Shown piece after piece: positions 10,731 through 20,822 of a DNA stretch of 64,000 nt (within the stretch, counting starts at the first letter, position 1; the number at the start of each line of letters is the position of its first letter). The stretch spans positions 1,531,335-1,595,334 of the forward strand of contig NW_022985167.1 of the NCBI RefSeq assembly GCF_010093535.1. Reading direction: 5' to 3'. The DNA is from Lindgomyces ingoldianus (Eukaryota > Ascomycota > Dothideomycetes > Pleosporales > Lindgomycetaceae). Under the pieces are notes generated by a model, which searched no databases, had not been told where the DNA came from, and saw only the letters and a program-made list of their open reading frames with translations. The position numbers and the translations under genes are program-made.

Positions 10731-12008
10731 TCAACCCCCAGCGCACCATTCCCTCCAAATCTCCTCCTCCTTCCAAGACTCCTCCGGCCATCTCTTACAC
10801 ACTTTCAACTTCTTCACCAACTCCAGCTCCCCCCCTTGCATCACTTCCTTCCTTCTCTCCCGCCACGTCACAACTCTCTTCTCTCTCCACCCCCGGTCAA
10901 AATCCCGACACTCCCATTTCGCCTCTCTCGCCCGTAATCTCGCAATTTCGCATACATCCCAATTGCGCCACCCTTTCATCGTGAAGACCATACTTTCCTC
11001 GACCGCTACCACAGCGAGAATATCTGGAGGGTTCTCGCGGAGGTGGTTATCTTGGACGTATGGCTTGTATTTAGGGTCCCAATACTTCTCAGTCAAGGCT
11101 GGGAGACGAGGCGGGTTGTGCTTGCGCCATTGGCGGAGGATGTCGCGGCGACGGAGTTGCACTTCTGTCCGCAGGAAGTCGATGAGAGCGGCGCGCTGAG
11201 CAGGTTTGGTGTTTGGCCAGGCTTTTTGCGATTTGACGGCTGTGATGTGGGATTGGACCTGGTTAAGTCTGTTTAGCAAATGGATCTGGGTCTGGAATTG
11301 AAGCTTCGCCTCGCCTCCATGTAGCTGTCTAGACCGAGCGATCGATCGATCGATCGATATGATCTCTAGCGTCAAAAACAGATGCAGATTCACAAAAACA
11401 AGGTTCATACTCACCAGCTTCCCCTGCACATTCCTCATCACCATCTCCTCTCTGAATAAACAATCAAACAGCTCCATCCACCTGAACCAAACACTACTTC
11501 CCTCTCCCGAGGTCCTAAGTCCCGGAATCTCAACATCACTAATGATATACCCCCCTGCATACCCTTCCCCCAACTCTCCCACGCCCAACCTTACATGAAC
11601 GCTCGGTAACATTCTAGTACTATTCCAAACATTATCGGCCCAATACATCCTCTCTTCATCATCGAGGTCCTTCCACCCCTCCCGTCCCTTGAATCGTGCA
11701 GTAGAATCGGTGGATGCAGGCTTGGAGACACTCCAGGCGCGGTAGTCGACGCTTGTGGATTCGCTTGAATAGACAGTGATGATAAGTTTTGGCAGCCAGA
11801 AGTTGAGAAAGTGTTTTTCGAGCTGGGTTTTGTGGAATCGGGTTATGTGGCGTAGGTGGGTCCATTGATGGGCCGGGTCGTGGGCGTAGGATTGGATTAG
11901 CGTGGTTATTATTGTGTCGACTAGTTCTCGGGGGAGATGGGAGATGGTAGGGAGGGTTTGAGATTGAAGTTTGGGTTTGGGTTTGGTTAATGCTGGGCGA
12001 GATGGCAT
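10731..12008 (-). CDS. Hypothetical protein with F-box-like N-terminus
   Basis: Two exons (12008-11415 and 11324-10731) give 395 residues. The intron GTGAGT..TAGACAG is 90 bases, a multiple of three with no stop, so unspliced mRNA would be read through with 30 extra residues. Residues 20-60 (TISHLPRELVDTIITTLI...) resemble the leading helix of fungal F-box-like domains, the usual site of Skp1 contact, but the match is short. The rest is rich in Trp, Arg and Glu, with a long charged helix near 300-370. No catalytic motif is visible. This could be a substrate adaptor of an SCF ubiquitin ligase; that is inference from the N-terminus only. Confidence 0.65.
   Translation of the reverse strand: MPSRPALTKPKPKLQSQTLPTISHLPRELVDTIITTLIQSYAHDPAHQWTHLRHITRFHKTQLEKHFLNFWLPKLIITVYSSESTSVDYRAWSVSKPASTDSTARFKGREGWKDLDDEERMYWADNVWNSTRMLPSVHVRLGVGELGEGYAGGYIISDVEIPGLRTSGEGSSVWFRWMELFDCLFREEMVMRNVQGKLVSMNLVFVNLHLFLTLEIISIDRSIARSRQLHGGEAKLQFQTQIHLLNRLNQVQSHITAVKSQKAWPNTKPAQRAALIDFLRTEVQLRRRDILRQWRKHNPPRLPALTEKYWDPKYKPYVQDNHLRENPPDILAVVAVEESMVFTMKGWRNWDVCEIARLRAREAKWECRDFDRGWREKRVVTWRERRKEVMQGGELELVKKLKVCKRWPEESWKEEEIWREWCAGG
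11325..11414 (-). repeat. In-frame intron carrying a GATC tetranucleotide run
   Basis: The intron of the F-box-like gene contains about five tandem copies of the self-complementary tetranucleotide CGAT/ATCG near 11338-11358. Length changes here would be spliced out, unless the intron is retained. In that case each 4-base unit would shift the frame. Confidence 0.7.
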
Positions 12009-12403
12009 GTTGACGATAGGATGGAGGGTGTGGGAAAACTAGAGGAGGTAAATTGAGAGGAGTGGGGAGTAAGGAATCGGAAATGCTACTAAACGACGAT
12101 TGTTTGAGTGTTTCTGGAAGTCTGGAGAGTGTGGCTGTGCATGCATGCATGCTAACAGTTTCGAGTCATCCATCATGCAAGTAAGGCAAGGGTTGTTGAA
12201 AGACAACAAAGTATTACCGTCAGGAAAATGCACCGCAATACTAGGATAAGAGCGGGACTTAACAGTATCTGTTCTGCAGTCAATGATACAGTCTAGAGAA
12301 GGGAACCCGAATTTCGCTAAATCTCCGTCCATCAAAACGCCTAGACCCATGCTCTTACATAAGTTACAGAATGTAGGTACACGAACAAAGCCTCGAGCTA
12401 CTA
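12009..12403. other. Intergenic between the F-box-like gene and BIG1
   Basis: 395 bases that hold the promoter of the F-box-like gene and the terminator of BIG1. A CATGCATGCATG run lies at about 12137-12150. No gene is supported. Confidence 0.5.
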
Positions 12404-13450
12404 CTACTTCTTCTGCGCAGTGGGGCCCATTTCTTTGCTAAAGGCAAAATATGACACTTCGAGGCTGCTGATCGCCCTGAGGCCGATAAAGAGGATGAAG
12501 AAGAGTGGGATGGTTGCGGAAAGTCCCATAAATAAGCCTGGGGAGAAGAATTGGTACTTCTCAAAGAGACCCCCATCGTTAGAAGAAGCCCTCTTGTGGA
12601 TAGTCATGTCTCGTTTCAGCTCCATATGTACTGCGTTGCCGAATGCATCGTCCATTTCGTAGGTGGGCTGTGTCTGGAAAGTAGATTCGGTTTGCACTTC
12701 GGTTGGTGCGGTAGTAGCATATATGACGGTATAGTCTCGGGAGTCGGCATAACCGGCGATTAGGTTCCCGAGGTTCTCGTCTGTTCGAACATTAGGAGGA
12801 TATCAACGTCATGCAGAACTTTGGATAGGTACCATGCTTCTCGAGCATCACAGAGCGCTGCGAAGTGGTTGGAGCGGGAAAGGTAAGCTCGACAATCAGC
12901 GGCGCACTATCCTTTGATCGCGCTGATGGCTTTAGCATTTCTGCCACTGTTAAGATGTTTAGCGATAGTCGTTTGGGGAGCGGGATAGGCCTACGAGATC
13001 CATCGACCTGTACGACGTCGGCGCCACATTGCGACTCGAGAAATTTAGAGATTAATTTGGTATCTAGGCTGCCCACCACCTCAGACACTGCCATATGACT
13101 CTTCACGTCTGGGTGTTGGTCCCCTAGGTAGAGAGCCAGTCGCGGCGCCGAGAGAGCATCGAGATAATCGGCCGACGCGACGCCATCCTGTCGAACGATG
13201 AAGTAGGTCCTCGAGGGGCAGTTCTTGAGGGAGTCTGTCACCTGACCGGAGACTCTCGCCGACTGGGCAACTGCGGTATGGACGGAGTTGAGGGGGAGCC
13301 TGGAGCGGTTAGCTACCTAGCGATAGTGGCAGGAGCGACGGGGGGCCCATACTCTGCGGTCGAGAAGAGGAAGAAGGGTGATGTGTTGCGGAAGGCGAGA
13401 GTCGAAGGCAGTGCAGAGAGGGCGAGAGCGGCGACGAGTGGCTTCACCAT
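12404..13450 (-). CDS. BIG1: BIG1 / V-ATPase accessory (Ac45-like) membrane protein
   Basis: Three exons: 13450-13317, about 13254-12833, and 12780-12404, together 310 residues. The first 19 residues are a signal peptide (MVKPLVAALALSALPSTFA), followed directly by FRNTSPFFLFST, a BIG1 hallmark. Exon 3 holds YEMDDAFGNAVHMELKRD and the single C-terminal membrane span, with YQFFSPGLFMGL before it. It ends EMGPTAQKK, a dilysine-type ER retrieval signal. In yeast, Big1 is an ER protein needed for beta-1,6-glucan synthesis, and the family is related to V-ATPase accessory subunit Ac45. Intron 2 (GTACCT..GAACAG) is clean. The acceptor of intron 1 is less so: the frame requires GGCGAG, a weak site, so exon 2 may begin slightly differently. 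It is divergent from the NF-X1 gene. Confidence 0.88.
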
Positions 13451-13933
13451 GGTGTCTGATGGATTGCGGTGTTGGACAAGCTGGTGCTACTGGTGAAGCT
13501 GGAGATAGCGGGAGCTTGAGCGGTACGGGGGCAGGGGTGTTTGCTTGGCAGTGCCAAGACCCAACCCCCAGCGATGACGCTCTCGAGATTTTCGATGCTC
13601 GGAAGTTGTGGCCGGGGCTATGGCTGCAGCAGCGAGGAGTCACTGTAACTTCGACAGCAATTCACTCATTTGCTCAGCCGCTGGCAAAGCACTCTTGAGT
13701 CATCGCCTCTCCCTGGCCGCCCTCCAGGCTGTGCTTGGCACGTGCCTTGGGGTTCTATACAAAAGTCTACCTAGGTGCTACTTGCCACCGACCTCTGGTC
13801 ATGTTATATCGTCTCGTTCGAGCACTCAATCCCACCGTCTCTAACCCCCTCCCTAACCCCCTCTCTAATCCCACCAGCAGCTTCCCGTCTGAGACTGGCT
13901 CCTTCCGCTCACGTCACTCAAGCAGCCGCCAAC
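13451..13933. promoter_or_regulatory. Bidirectional promoter between BIG1 and the NF-X1 gene
   Basis: About 480 bases separate the two divergent start codons. Near the NF-X1 side (about 13840-13875) is an imperfect pyrimidine-rich direct repeat of the form CTAACCCCCTCC, three copies, resembling a CT-rich leader. No TATA box is obvious, as is common for housekeeping genes. Confidence 0.45.
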
Positions 13934-16900
13934 ATGGACCTCCCTCCCCGCGGCCAGAGACGGCACCGGCCTGGGAATCGCAATCGTCAAGCAAACCCGC
14001 TGTCAACAACACAAACGACCCAGGCATCGGGCACCCATAGCACAGCTGACACCCTCCCGCGGCGAGGACGAAGAGGTAGGGGAGGTAGCCGCGGATCGTC
14101 GATGCACACCCCACGGATGGTTCCTGGTGGGAGGCAGTTTGGGGGCCGTTTGACCGAGGCCACCGAGGAGAGTGCCAGGCCCGGGGCCTCAACCCTCCAG
14201 GCCGATGCTCCAGAATTTCAACCAGGCCAACCCGTTGTCCCCCGCCATCAGCTACCACGACAGCGTAGACCACGAGCCTCAAAATCGACTGCCCCGGACA
14301 TTGCCACACGGACCCATGAAGATATCGACAATGGACACTATGAATGTGCCATCTGTACGGAGGACGTGCGGAGGCACTCTCGGGTCTGGTCCTGCCGCAC
14401 CTGTTGGACCGTCTTCCACCTAGGTTGTATTAAGAAGTGGTCCGCCAAGGAAGGCTCTGCTGCTGCTCACCAGCAAGCCCAAGATGGTGAACCGTCTCCA
14501 CCCCGCCAGTGGCGATGTCCCGGATGCAACCTTCCAAAGGATGTTTTACCAAAGAGTTTCGCTTGCTGGTGTGAGAAAGAGATGGATCCGAAGCCACTCG
14601 CAGGCCTACCTCCGTTTTCTTGTGGACAAACCTGCGCCAGACAGCGCCTAATTCCCAAAAAATGCCCCCATCCTTGCCCCTCTACTTGCCATGCTGGTCC
14701 TTGTCCTCCATGCACTCAAATGGGTCCCACCCAGTCTTGCTTCTGCGGGAAGAAGTCCGTCACTCGTCGTTGCGTCGATACAGACTACGAACAAGGGTGG
14801 AGTTGCGGGGATATTTGTGCAGATCTTATGCTCTGCGGAGAACATACTTGCCCCCGTCCGTGTCATGAAGGTCTATGCGGTGCTTGCGAAGTTCGCGTCC
14901 CGGCCCGGTGCTATTGTGGACACAGCCAGAAAGATATATTGTGTTGTGATCGAGGAGAGCAGATGGAAAGCAGTCAGTCGCATCTGGCCTCGGATGGCTC
15001 GGTTTCTGTCGAGTATTGGGTCGGCTTGTTTGAATGCACTAATGTATGCGGACGAGAATTCGACTGCGGAAAGCACTACTGTGAAAAGCTGTGCCACAAG
15101 CAGGACGCCCAATCTCCCCACTGTCCACGTTCTCCGGATCTTGTCTCTCACTGTCCTTGTGGCAAGACGCCTCTGGAGGAAATATCAAACACGGTACGCC
15201 AATCTTGTGAGGATCCAATCCCGAACTGCCTTAAGGCTTGTGGGAAGCTGCTTAATTGTGGCCACGAGTGTCGGCAACTGTGTCACCAGGGAGAGTGCCT
15301 GCCTTGCCTTCAGATCGTGTCCATCACTTGCAGATGTGGTCGTACAACTTCCCCTAGTATTTGTCACCAAGGAACAGAAGAGTTGCCGCAATGCATGAGA
15401 GTTTGCCGAGTTTCTCTCAACTGCGGCAGGCACGAATGTGGAGAGCGATGCTGCCCAGGAGAACGAAAAGCAAGCGAGCGACAATCTAGTCGACGAAAGC
15501 TTCGCCCGTTGAGCTCTACGCCACGAAATCCTGACGAAGCCTTTGAAGCTGAGCATATCTGCACACGGATTTGTGATCGGCCGTTGAAATGCGGAAACCC
15601 AGACCATCGCTGCCAGGAGCTCTGCCATAAAAGTGCCTGTGGTACATGCCGAGAGGCTATCTTCGAGGAGATCAGTTGCAACTGTGGCCATACTGTTTTG
15701 CAACCGCCGTTGCCTTGTGGCACGAAACCTCCGCCCTGCCGATTCCAATGCGAACGACCGAAGATGTGTGGACATCCCCAGGTGGCGCACAACTGTCACC
15801 AGGATGAAGAGAGCTGTCCCAAATGCCCGTTCCTGACTACCAAGCTCTGTCTTTGTCACAAAAATACGCTGAGTAATCAGCCTTGCTGGTTAATCGAGGT
15901 GCGGTGTGGTGAAACATGCGGAAGGAGGTTGAGATGCGGTGCACATAAATGCCAGAAGCAGTGCCATCGCCCAGGCGAGTGTGCAGAGCCTTGTAGGCAA
16001 CCCTGTGGAAAGGAGCTCAGTGTTTGTGGGCACCCGTGCCTGGCTCCCTGTCATTCTCCGATTCCGTGCAAAGAAGACAAGCCTTGTCAACACAAGATAC
16101 TCGTCACCTGCGATTGTCAGCGGATCAAGCAAGAGGCAAAATGCAATGCATCCAGGAGCAGCGACGGAAACCTCAAGAAGGCACTCAAGTGTGATGATGA
16201 ATGCGGCCGACTTGAGCGAAACCGTAAACTCGCACTGGCGCTCAACATCGATCCCGTCACACATCAAGATGATCATGTTCAATATTCAGGGGCGACTATG
16301 GACATGTATCAAGAAAACTCTACCTGGGCGGCGACGCAGGAAAAAGAATTTCGGCTGTTTGCTGCCGACCCAGCGCAGAAACGCTTACGTTTCAAGCCCA
16401 TGCCTGCGAACCATCGAGCTTTCTTGCACTCTATTGCGGAAGATTTTGGACTCGACTCTGAGAGTATGGACCCTGAGCCTCACCGCCACGTCGCTATTTT
16501 CAAAACTCCACGCTTCGTCATGGCTCCAATGAAGACATTGGCGGAGTGTGCAAGGATTCGACAAGTTCAGCGTGTCACCACTTCCCCGCCGATTATTACA
16601 ACCCTTCGTCCCAAACCTACGAACATGTCTGGTGACCCGTTCAATGCATTCCTTATTACGAACCCTCGCTTCGCCTTGACAGTGGAGGAAGTTAACTCGC
16701 TCGTTAAGAGTACGATTCCGAACGCGCCGTTCCCGTTGGAAGTCAACTTTCTCCCAAGTGAGGAAGTAGCCCTGAGGCCGCCGCTCATGGCGCGTGTCAC
16801 CATGCCAGAGCGCGATATGCAGGTCACTCTAGAAGCTCTCAAACCAATTCTATCGCAGGCCATCTCTGCGCACACTATTGGCAAGCTCCAGCTTGTACGT

Positions 16901-17188
16901 CTCGATTCGTCATTGAATATTCTTCGAAAAGAGGTAGATGCTGGGCCTGGAGCTGGTTGGAGCCAAGTTGCAGCTAAAGGTGCGCCAGCAAGGAAAGTCG
17001 AGAAGAATGTAGCTCTTGGAACAAGGGGTGGATTTGCTGTTCTCAGTCTAAGCAGCACAAAGAAGAAGGTGGAAAAGGAAAAACCCGTCGAGGTTGCCGA
17101 TGATTGGGAAGCGGCCGAGATGATGGAGGAAGAGAGGGAACGAGTCAGTGGAGCAAACAGTGGTGTTAACAGTGGAAATGAAAGTTGA
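13934..17188 (+). CDS. NF-X1-type zinc-finger protein with RING-like and R3H domains (FAP1 homologue)
   Basis: Single exon. The ATG at 13934 gives 1084 residues; an in-frame ATG at 13775 would add 53 residues encoded by the CT-rich leader, and I prefer the inner start. Residues about 137-200 form a RING/PHD-like cysteine cluster (CAICTED ... RWRCPGC). From about 230 to 730 there is a long series of NF-X1 fingers, with repeated CGxHxCxxxCHxGxCxxC units. Residues about 800-875 match an R3H nucleic-acid-binding domain (FRLFAADPAQKRLRFKPMP). The C-terminus is a lysine- and glutamate-rich tail after an RNA-recognition-like stretch (EVNFLPSEEVALRPP). Human NFX1 and yeast Fap1 share this order. Yeast Fap1 binds FKBP12 and antagonises rapamycin; NFX1 acts as transcription repressor and ubiquitin ligase. 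The fungal role here is inferred by homology. Confidence 0.93.
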   Translation: MDLPPRGQRRHRPGNRNRQANPLSTTQTTQASGTHSTADTLPRRGRRGRGGSRGSSMHTPRMVPGGRQFGGRLTEATEESARPGASTLQADAPEFQPGQPVVPRHQLPRQRRPRASKSTAPDIATRTHEDIDNGHYECAICTEDVRRHSRVWSCRTCWTVFHLGCIKKWSAKEGSAAAHQQAQDGEPSPPRQWRCPGCNLPKDVLPKSFACWCEKEMDPKPLAGLPPFSCGQTCARQRLIPKKCPHPCPSTCHAGPCPPCTQMGPTQSCFCGKKSVTRRCVDTDYEQGWSCGDICADLMLCGEHTCPRPCHEGLCGACEVRVPARCYCGHSQKDILCCDRGEQMESSQSHLASDGSVSVEYWVGLFECTNVCGREFDCGKHYCEKLCHKQDAQSPHCPRSPDLVSHCPCGKTPLEEISNTVRQSCEDPIPNCLKACGKLLNCGHECRQLCHQGECLPCLQIVSITCRCGRTTSPSICHQGTEELPQCMRVCRVSLNCGRHECGERCCPGERKASERQSSRRKLRPLSSTPRNPDEAFEAEHICTRICDRPLKCGNPDHRCQELCHKSACGTCREAIFEEISCNCGHTVLQPPLPCGTKPPPCRFQCERPKMCGHPQVAHNCHQDEESCPKCPFLTTKLCLCHKNTLSNQPCWLIEVRCGETCGRRLRCGAHKCQKQCHRPGECAEPCRQPCGKELSVCGHPCLAPCHSPIPCKEDKPCQHKILVTCDCQRIKQEAKCNASRSSDGNLKKALKCDDECGRLERNRKLALALNIDPVTHQDDHVQYSGATMDMYQENSTWAATQEKEFRLFAADPAQKRLRFKPMPANHRAFLHSIAEDFGLDSESMDPEPHRHVAIFKTPRFVMAPMKTLAECARIRQVQRVTTSPPIITTLRPKPTNMSGDPFNAFLITNPRFALTVEEVNSLVKSTIPNAPFPLEVNFLPSEEVALRPPLMARVTMPERDMQVTLEALKPILSQAISAHTIGKLQLVRLDSSLNILRKEVDAGPGAGWSQVAAKGAPARKVEKNVALGTRGGFAVLSLSSTKKKVEKEKPVEVADDWEAAEMMEEERERVSGANSGVNSGNES

Positions 17189-17756
17189 GCATCGATAGGA
17201 GGAGGTCGTCCACGTAGTACTATGTTTATCATGGATAGGGCAAATGATGGTACCAGTGAGCGTAAGGCAGGAAATTCTCGGGTGGGGCGCCGGAGGAGCC
17301 TAGATAATGAGGGGTGATTAGGAACTCCACTTGAACGAAAGTATACCGCGGCAGCGAAACTTGTCTACCCTAATAGAAACAGCTCCAAGGCTAAGTTCTC
17401 AGTTTGGAAATATGACATACACGATTTCCCATCAGCCGAATCCTTTTTTGGGAGTGCACCATCTGCGACTGCTTATTGGGCCGCACTCTTGAAATCGTAC
17501 GTCGTTTGCCAGACGTCGACCGTGGCCTGCCTTATTCAGGCCCACTAACCTAGAAAAATTAGTTTGCAGAATGATTAAGCTTCGCCCTGGGAGCGTCAAA
17601 AACAGAGCAGCAATCTGACATCATATCCTAATATTAACAGCTGGAGCAACTCCTTTGTAACAGTTGATTTCAAGGAGGTAGAGGCAGACAAGATATATAA
17701 GTAAAGAAGAATCCCCTTAAATAAGTCACTCTTAACCAAGGTAAGCTTTAAGTATA
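17189..17756. other. Intergenic upstream of the GH18 gene
   Basis: 568 bases with no gene. TATATAAG at 17693-17700 lies about 60 bases before the GH18 start codon. CAAG|GTAAGC at about 17737-17746 looks like a splice donor in the leader, but no matching acceptor was settled on. Confidence 0.5.
17693..17700 (+). promoter_or_regulatory. TATA-like element of the GH18 gene
   Basis: TATATAAG about 57-64 bases before the ATG at 17757, in an AT-rich stretch. Position and sequence fit a fungal core promoter. Confidence 0.35.
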
Positions 17757-18737
17757 ATGTATTCCTCGAAGTTTCCTAGTTTTCTATGCTTCACAATCTT
17801 CATTTCATTCTTCTCCTGCATTGCACAATGCAACTACAATTCCTCAGATAAACGAATCATCTACTACCACAGCGCCATCAACAACACTGAAGACAAGCAC
17901 GTCTCGCTCCTCCCCTTAATCAACAGCTCATCGCCACCCGTCGTGACAAACGTCATTGTCGCAACCCTCGACCTCAATATAACCGGTCTCTTCCTCAACT
18001 CCGACTCCATCGACTCGCCAGCCTTCGACCGTCTCTGGTCCGACACCTCCCAACTTAGAAAGCATAACATCAAAATCTCTGCCATGCTGCTTGGAAACTT
18101 CCACACGCTATCCGGCAATCAGTCGTTCTTTGAGCGCAACTACGCATTTCTCCACGACGGTCTCAAAACACATAATTTCGATGGCATCGACATCGACGTC
18201 GAGGATCCCACCGCAATTTCACTGCCAGACGTAATCCGCCTCATCGATCGCCTGCGCAGGGACTTCGGGTCTGGCTTTTTGATTACCATGTCCCCTGTTG
18301 CGGAGGCGCTAAATGGTGGTCGCAATCTTAGCGGCTTCAACTACACGATTCTGGAAGCCAAGCGCGGGAACGAGATTGCGTGGTATCACGCACAGTTCTA
18401 CAATACATTTGGCTGGGTGGGTGACACTCGGGACTATGACAGGATAGTGGAGTTTGGTTTTAAGCCTGAGAAGGTGGTTGTGGGGATGACGACGAATAAG
18501 GCGAATGCGGGGGGTTTTGTGGGGTTGGAGATGGTGGGGAAGATGTTGGGGGAGTTGACCAAAAAATATGAAGATTTTAAGGGGGTGGCGGGGTGGGAGT
18601 ATTTTGATAGTAGTCCTGGGGGGCAAACGAGACCGTGGGAGTGGAGTGAGAGAATGGCAGAGTTCTTGGAGGTGCGGAGTGGGAATGGTACAGTTAATGC
18701 TCCGAGGAAGGTACAGGGGTTGGCTTTTAAAGGATGA
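17757..18737 (+). CDS. Secreted glycoside hydrolase family 18 protein (chitinase-like)
   Basis: Single exon, 326 residues. Residues 1-25 are a signal peptide ending near CIAQC. The GH18 active-site motif DGIDIDVED is at 142-150, with Glu149 as the expected catalytic acid and Asp145/Asp147 in the DxDxE pattern. MSPVAEALNG, WYHAQFYN and a late Trp (AGWEYFDSSPGG) correspond to the barrel strands that line the cleft. GH18 enzymes cleave beta-1,4 GlcNAc links in chitin or in N-glycans (ENGase type). The short length, with no chitin-binding domain or GPI tail, fits either a small chitinase or an endo-beta-N-acetylglucosaminidase-like enzyme. There are several N-glycosylation sequons. Codon usage shifts to G-rich in the last 250 bases. 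Confidence 0.92.
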   Translation: MYSSKFPSFLCFTIFISFFSCIAQCNYNSSDKRIIYYHSAINNTEDKHVSLLPLINSSSPPVVTNVIVATLDLNITGLFLNSDSIDSPAFDRLWSDTSQLRKHNIKISAMLLGNFHTLSGNQSFFERNYAFLHDGLKTHNFDGIDIDVEDPTAISLPDVIRLIDRLRRDFGSGFLITMSPVAEALNGGRNLSGFNYTILEAKRGNEIAWYHAQFYNTFGWVGDTRDYDRIVEFGFKPEKVVVGMTTNKANAGGFVGLEMVGKMLGELTKKYEDFKGVAGWEYFDSSPGGQTRPWEWSERMAEFLEVRSGNGTVNAPRKVQGLAFKG

Positions 18738-19301
18738 TGCACTCTAGTATGATAGACAAGTGGGAGTATGTTGCGTTAATACGTCGTGTACGATGAGGCC
18801 CAAGGATGCTGTATTACATGACCGATGAAGTCAAGATTACTCTAGATTGGTTGTTCGTGCATGAAAACCTCATTCCTGAGCCACCATTTTTGTGTTAATT
18901 ACTACCACAACATATGTGAAAACTAGCTTGACTCGTTACCATTATGTCTTCTTCGAGTATAAATTATTGCAGCAAATTTCGGAAACTTGCTAGGCGTTTG
19001 CTGCACGCGGAAAAGTTATTACATTCGTCAACCAGCATCGCCTCTAGTTTTTCATGATACCATGATTTAACAGACTGCGACACCGAATATAGTCCCTACT
19101 CACAAGTTTAGGCAACCACACATTAAATGATCTAAATGACGGCGTACCGAGAAGAGGAAACAACACCCATATCGCAACTTGAGCGGCAAGCTTGGGCGGA
19201 CACCATCTACAGAATATACATGTCAGCTCTCACGTACTTCGAAATCCGAATCCGAAGAAGCCGTTCCGTACACTCTAATTCCTCAAATGAAAGATCACAG
19301 C
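18738..19301. other. Convergent intergenic gap
   Basis: 564 bases between the GH18 gene and the 3' end of the multi-pass membrane protein gene. AT-rich. Nothing further seen. Confidence 0.5.
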
Positions 19302-20198
19302 TTACTCGGTCTTCGCTGTAGTAATCAAGCTGGTGAAAAACCCCCAGCTTATAAGATATGACGGGACTCCAAACATCATCATAGCGAACCAATTGCAAAA
19401 CCTATTCCCAAATGAATTCGAGACCTTAAAGCCGGCGGCATAGTCTATGTGAAAGACTTGTCCACCAGTTGAGTCGTACGGCCGCGATGCGATGACGATG
19501 AGCAGAGCCACGATGAAAAAAAGACCTGTGGATATGCACATTGCGGCCGCAATGCCGAGGGCTGTTGTGTTCCAGCGATTGATGCCTGTGTAGATAACCC
19601 ATATGTCTGTTTGCATGAGCAGGACAACGCATTAGCGACAACTCGATCTAGGCACGGTGAAGCAGCGCAAGTTCATACCTGCAATAACCTGGAGAATAAA
19701 CTCCGCAATCGTATTAGCTAGAAGGGCATACATCCACGGATAATCCTCGCGGGACATGAAGAAACAACTCATAGTCGCCAATGCGAGCACCGAGATCCGC
19801 GGCCGAACGAAGTAAATCATCATCGCATCCTGGACTTTAACATTCTCATATCCTGGGGTATTGTGAATGACCACTCCAACAAGGGCATTGGCGCCGACAT
19901 GCAGTGCGAGCGGAAATATCCAGTTATACAGAATCGTGTTCTGCTTTCCCCGTTTTCCAAGGACATGGCAGGACAGTTTGTGAATTATAGGCCGACAACC
20001 TAGAAGAATGCCGACAACGGTGACGATGACGTTGGAGATGGCAAAGGCGATGAAGGTTGTAGATGTCTTTGGACACTTTGCTATTGCGTCGATGTCACCG
20101 TTGAGGACGTCCAGGGGTGCGATCTTCCATGTGTCCGGAAGCTGGGGGGAGCTTTGGCTGGCGACGGTATAGTTATAACTGTCCCAGCTATCGGCCAT
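19302..20198 (-). CDS. Multi-pass membrane protein of unknown family
   Basis: Two exons (20198-19679 and 19606-19302) encode 274 residues. The intron GTATGA..CAAACAG joins FILQVIAD to IWVIYTGINRW. The N-terminal 45 residues are soluble-looking and carry sequons. About six or seven hydrophobic segments follow (for example TFIAFAISNVIVTVVGILLG, ALGIAAAMCISTGLFFIVAL, FAMMMFGVPSYLISWGFF). No transporter or receptor signature is recognised. Proteins of this look recur in plant-associated ascomycetes as uncharacterised integral membrane proteins. It lies next to a broken amino-acid transporter, which seems coincidental. Confidence 0.7.
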
Positions 20199-20822
20199 GA
20201 TGTCAAGTTGGGGTCCGGGATTTGACTGAAGACTGGTAAGTTGAAGGCGCTGCGTATCAGGTCAAAGTTGGTCATGTGAGAAGGTTAACGTTGAGGAGAG
20301 TAGGCTTCGATTAAAGGTATTCTAGTAGCGTCCAGGGATTGACCGCATTATATGATCGAACATGGCGAGGCTAGAGGAAAAATCCGGAAATGCTTCTGAC
20401 CATGATCATATCAAGTTCATCTTCACTCCAGCCACGTTAGGACATGGTCTCACGACCTCAAGGAAAACGTCAGGTGAGTAGCACAAGGCTGAGAATCAAT
20501 TTTGAATGTTAAACCAGTTGGGACTTTTTGATCGTTGGGATGATCGCCTAACCTCAGGCTACTGAAGCGCCAGCCAAGGAAGCCACAAACCAGCTGAGAC
20601 GAGAAGATCGCAACACCGAGGAGAGCAGTGCTTGGCGGAGACATCCTATTCTAAATACAATAGACGAAATTTCCTCTGAAGTGAAGTATACGTAGATTTA
20701 CTTAGAAGAGAACTTAACAAGATACTGAGAAGTATATAGTAAACTTCGATAGGGAAGAATCGCACTTTCAGTTCGATAGAAGGCTAAGTACTGAGAAGAT
20801 GCTAAAAAAAGTATGTTTCCGG
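20199..20822. other. Intergenic, 5' side of the membrane protein gene
   Basis: 624 bases. A minus-strand frame at 20644-20450 starts with ATG and a hydrophobic stretch (ALLGVAIFSSQLVCGFLGW), which could be a small secreted protein or chance. No other support was found, so it is not called. Confidence 0.4.

Noticed and set aside
13840..13875. Telomere-like CTAACCCCC repeats
   Set aside because: Only three imperfect units inside a gene leader. A chromosome end or internal telomere would show many exact TTAGGG/CCCTAA units.
13775..13933. 53-residue N-terminal extension of the NF-X1 protein
   Set aside because: The encoded SLTPSLTPSL-type stretch comes from a pyrimidine-rich repeat typical of a 5' leader. 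The ATG at 13934 starts normal protein sequence, but the longer form is not excluded.
15185..15859. 224-codon minus-strand frame inside the NF-X1 gene
   Set aside because: Antisense of the cysteine-rich finger array, whose repeated codons keep the opposite strand open.
20450..20644. Small secreted-protein candidate on the minus strand
   Set aside because: The hydrophobic start is suggestive, but there is no cleavage-site context, cysteine pattern or splice support.
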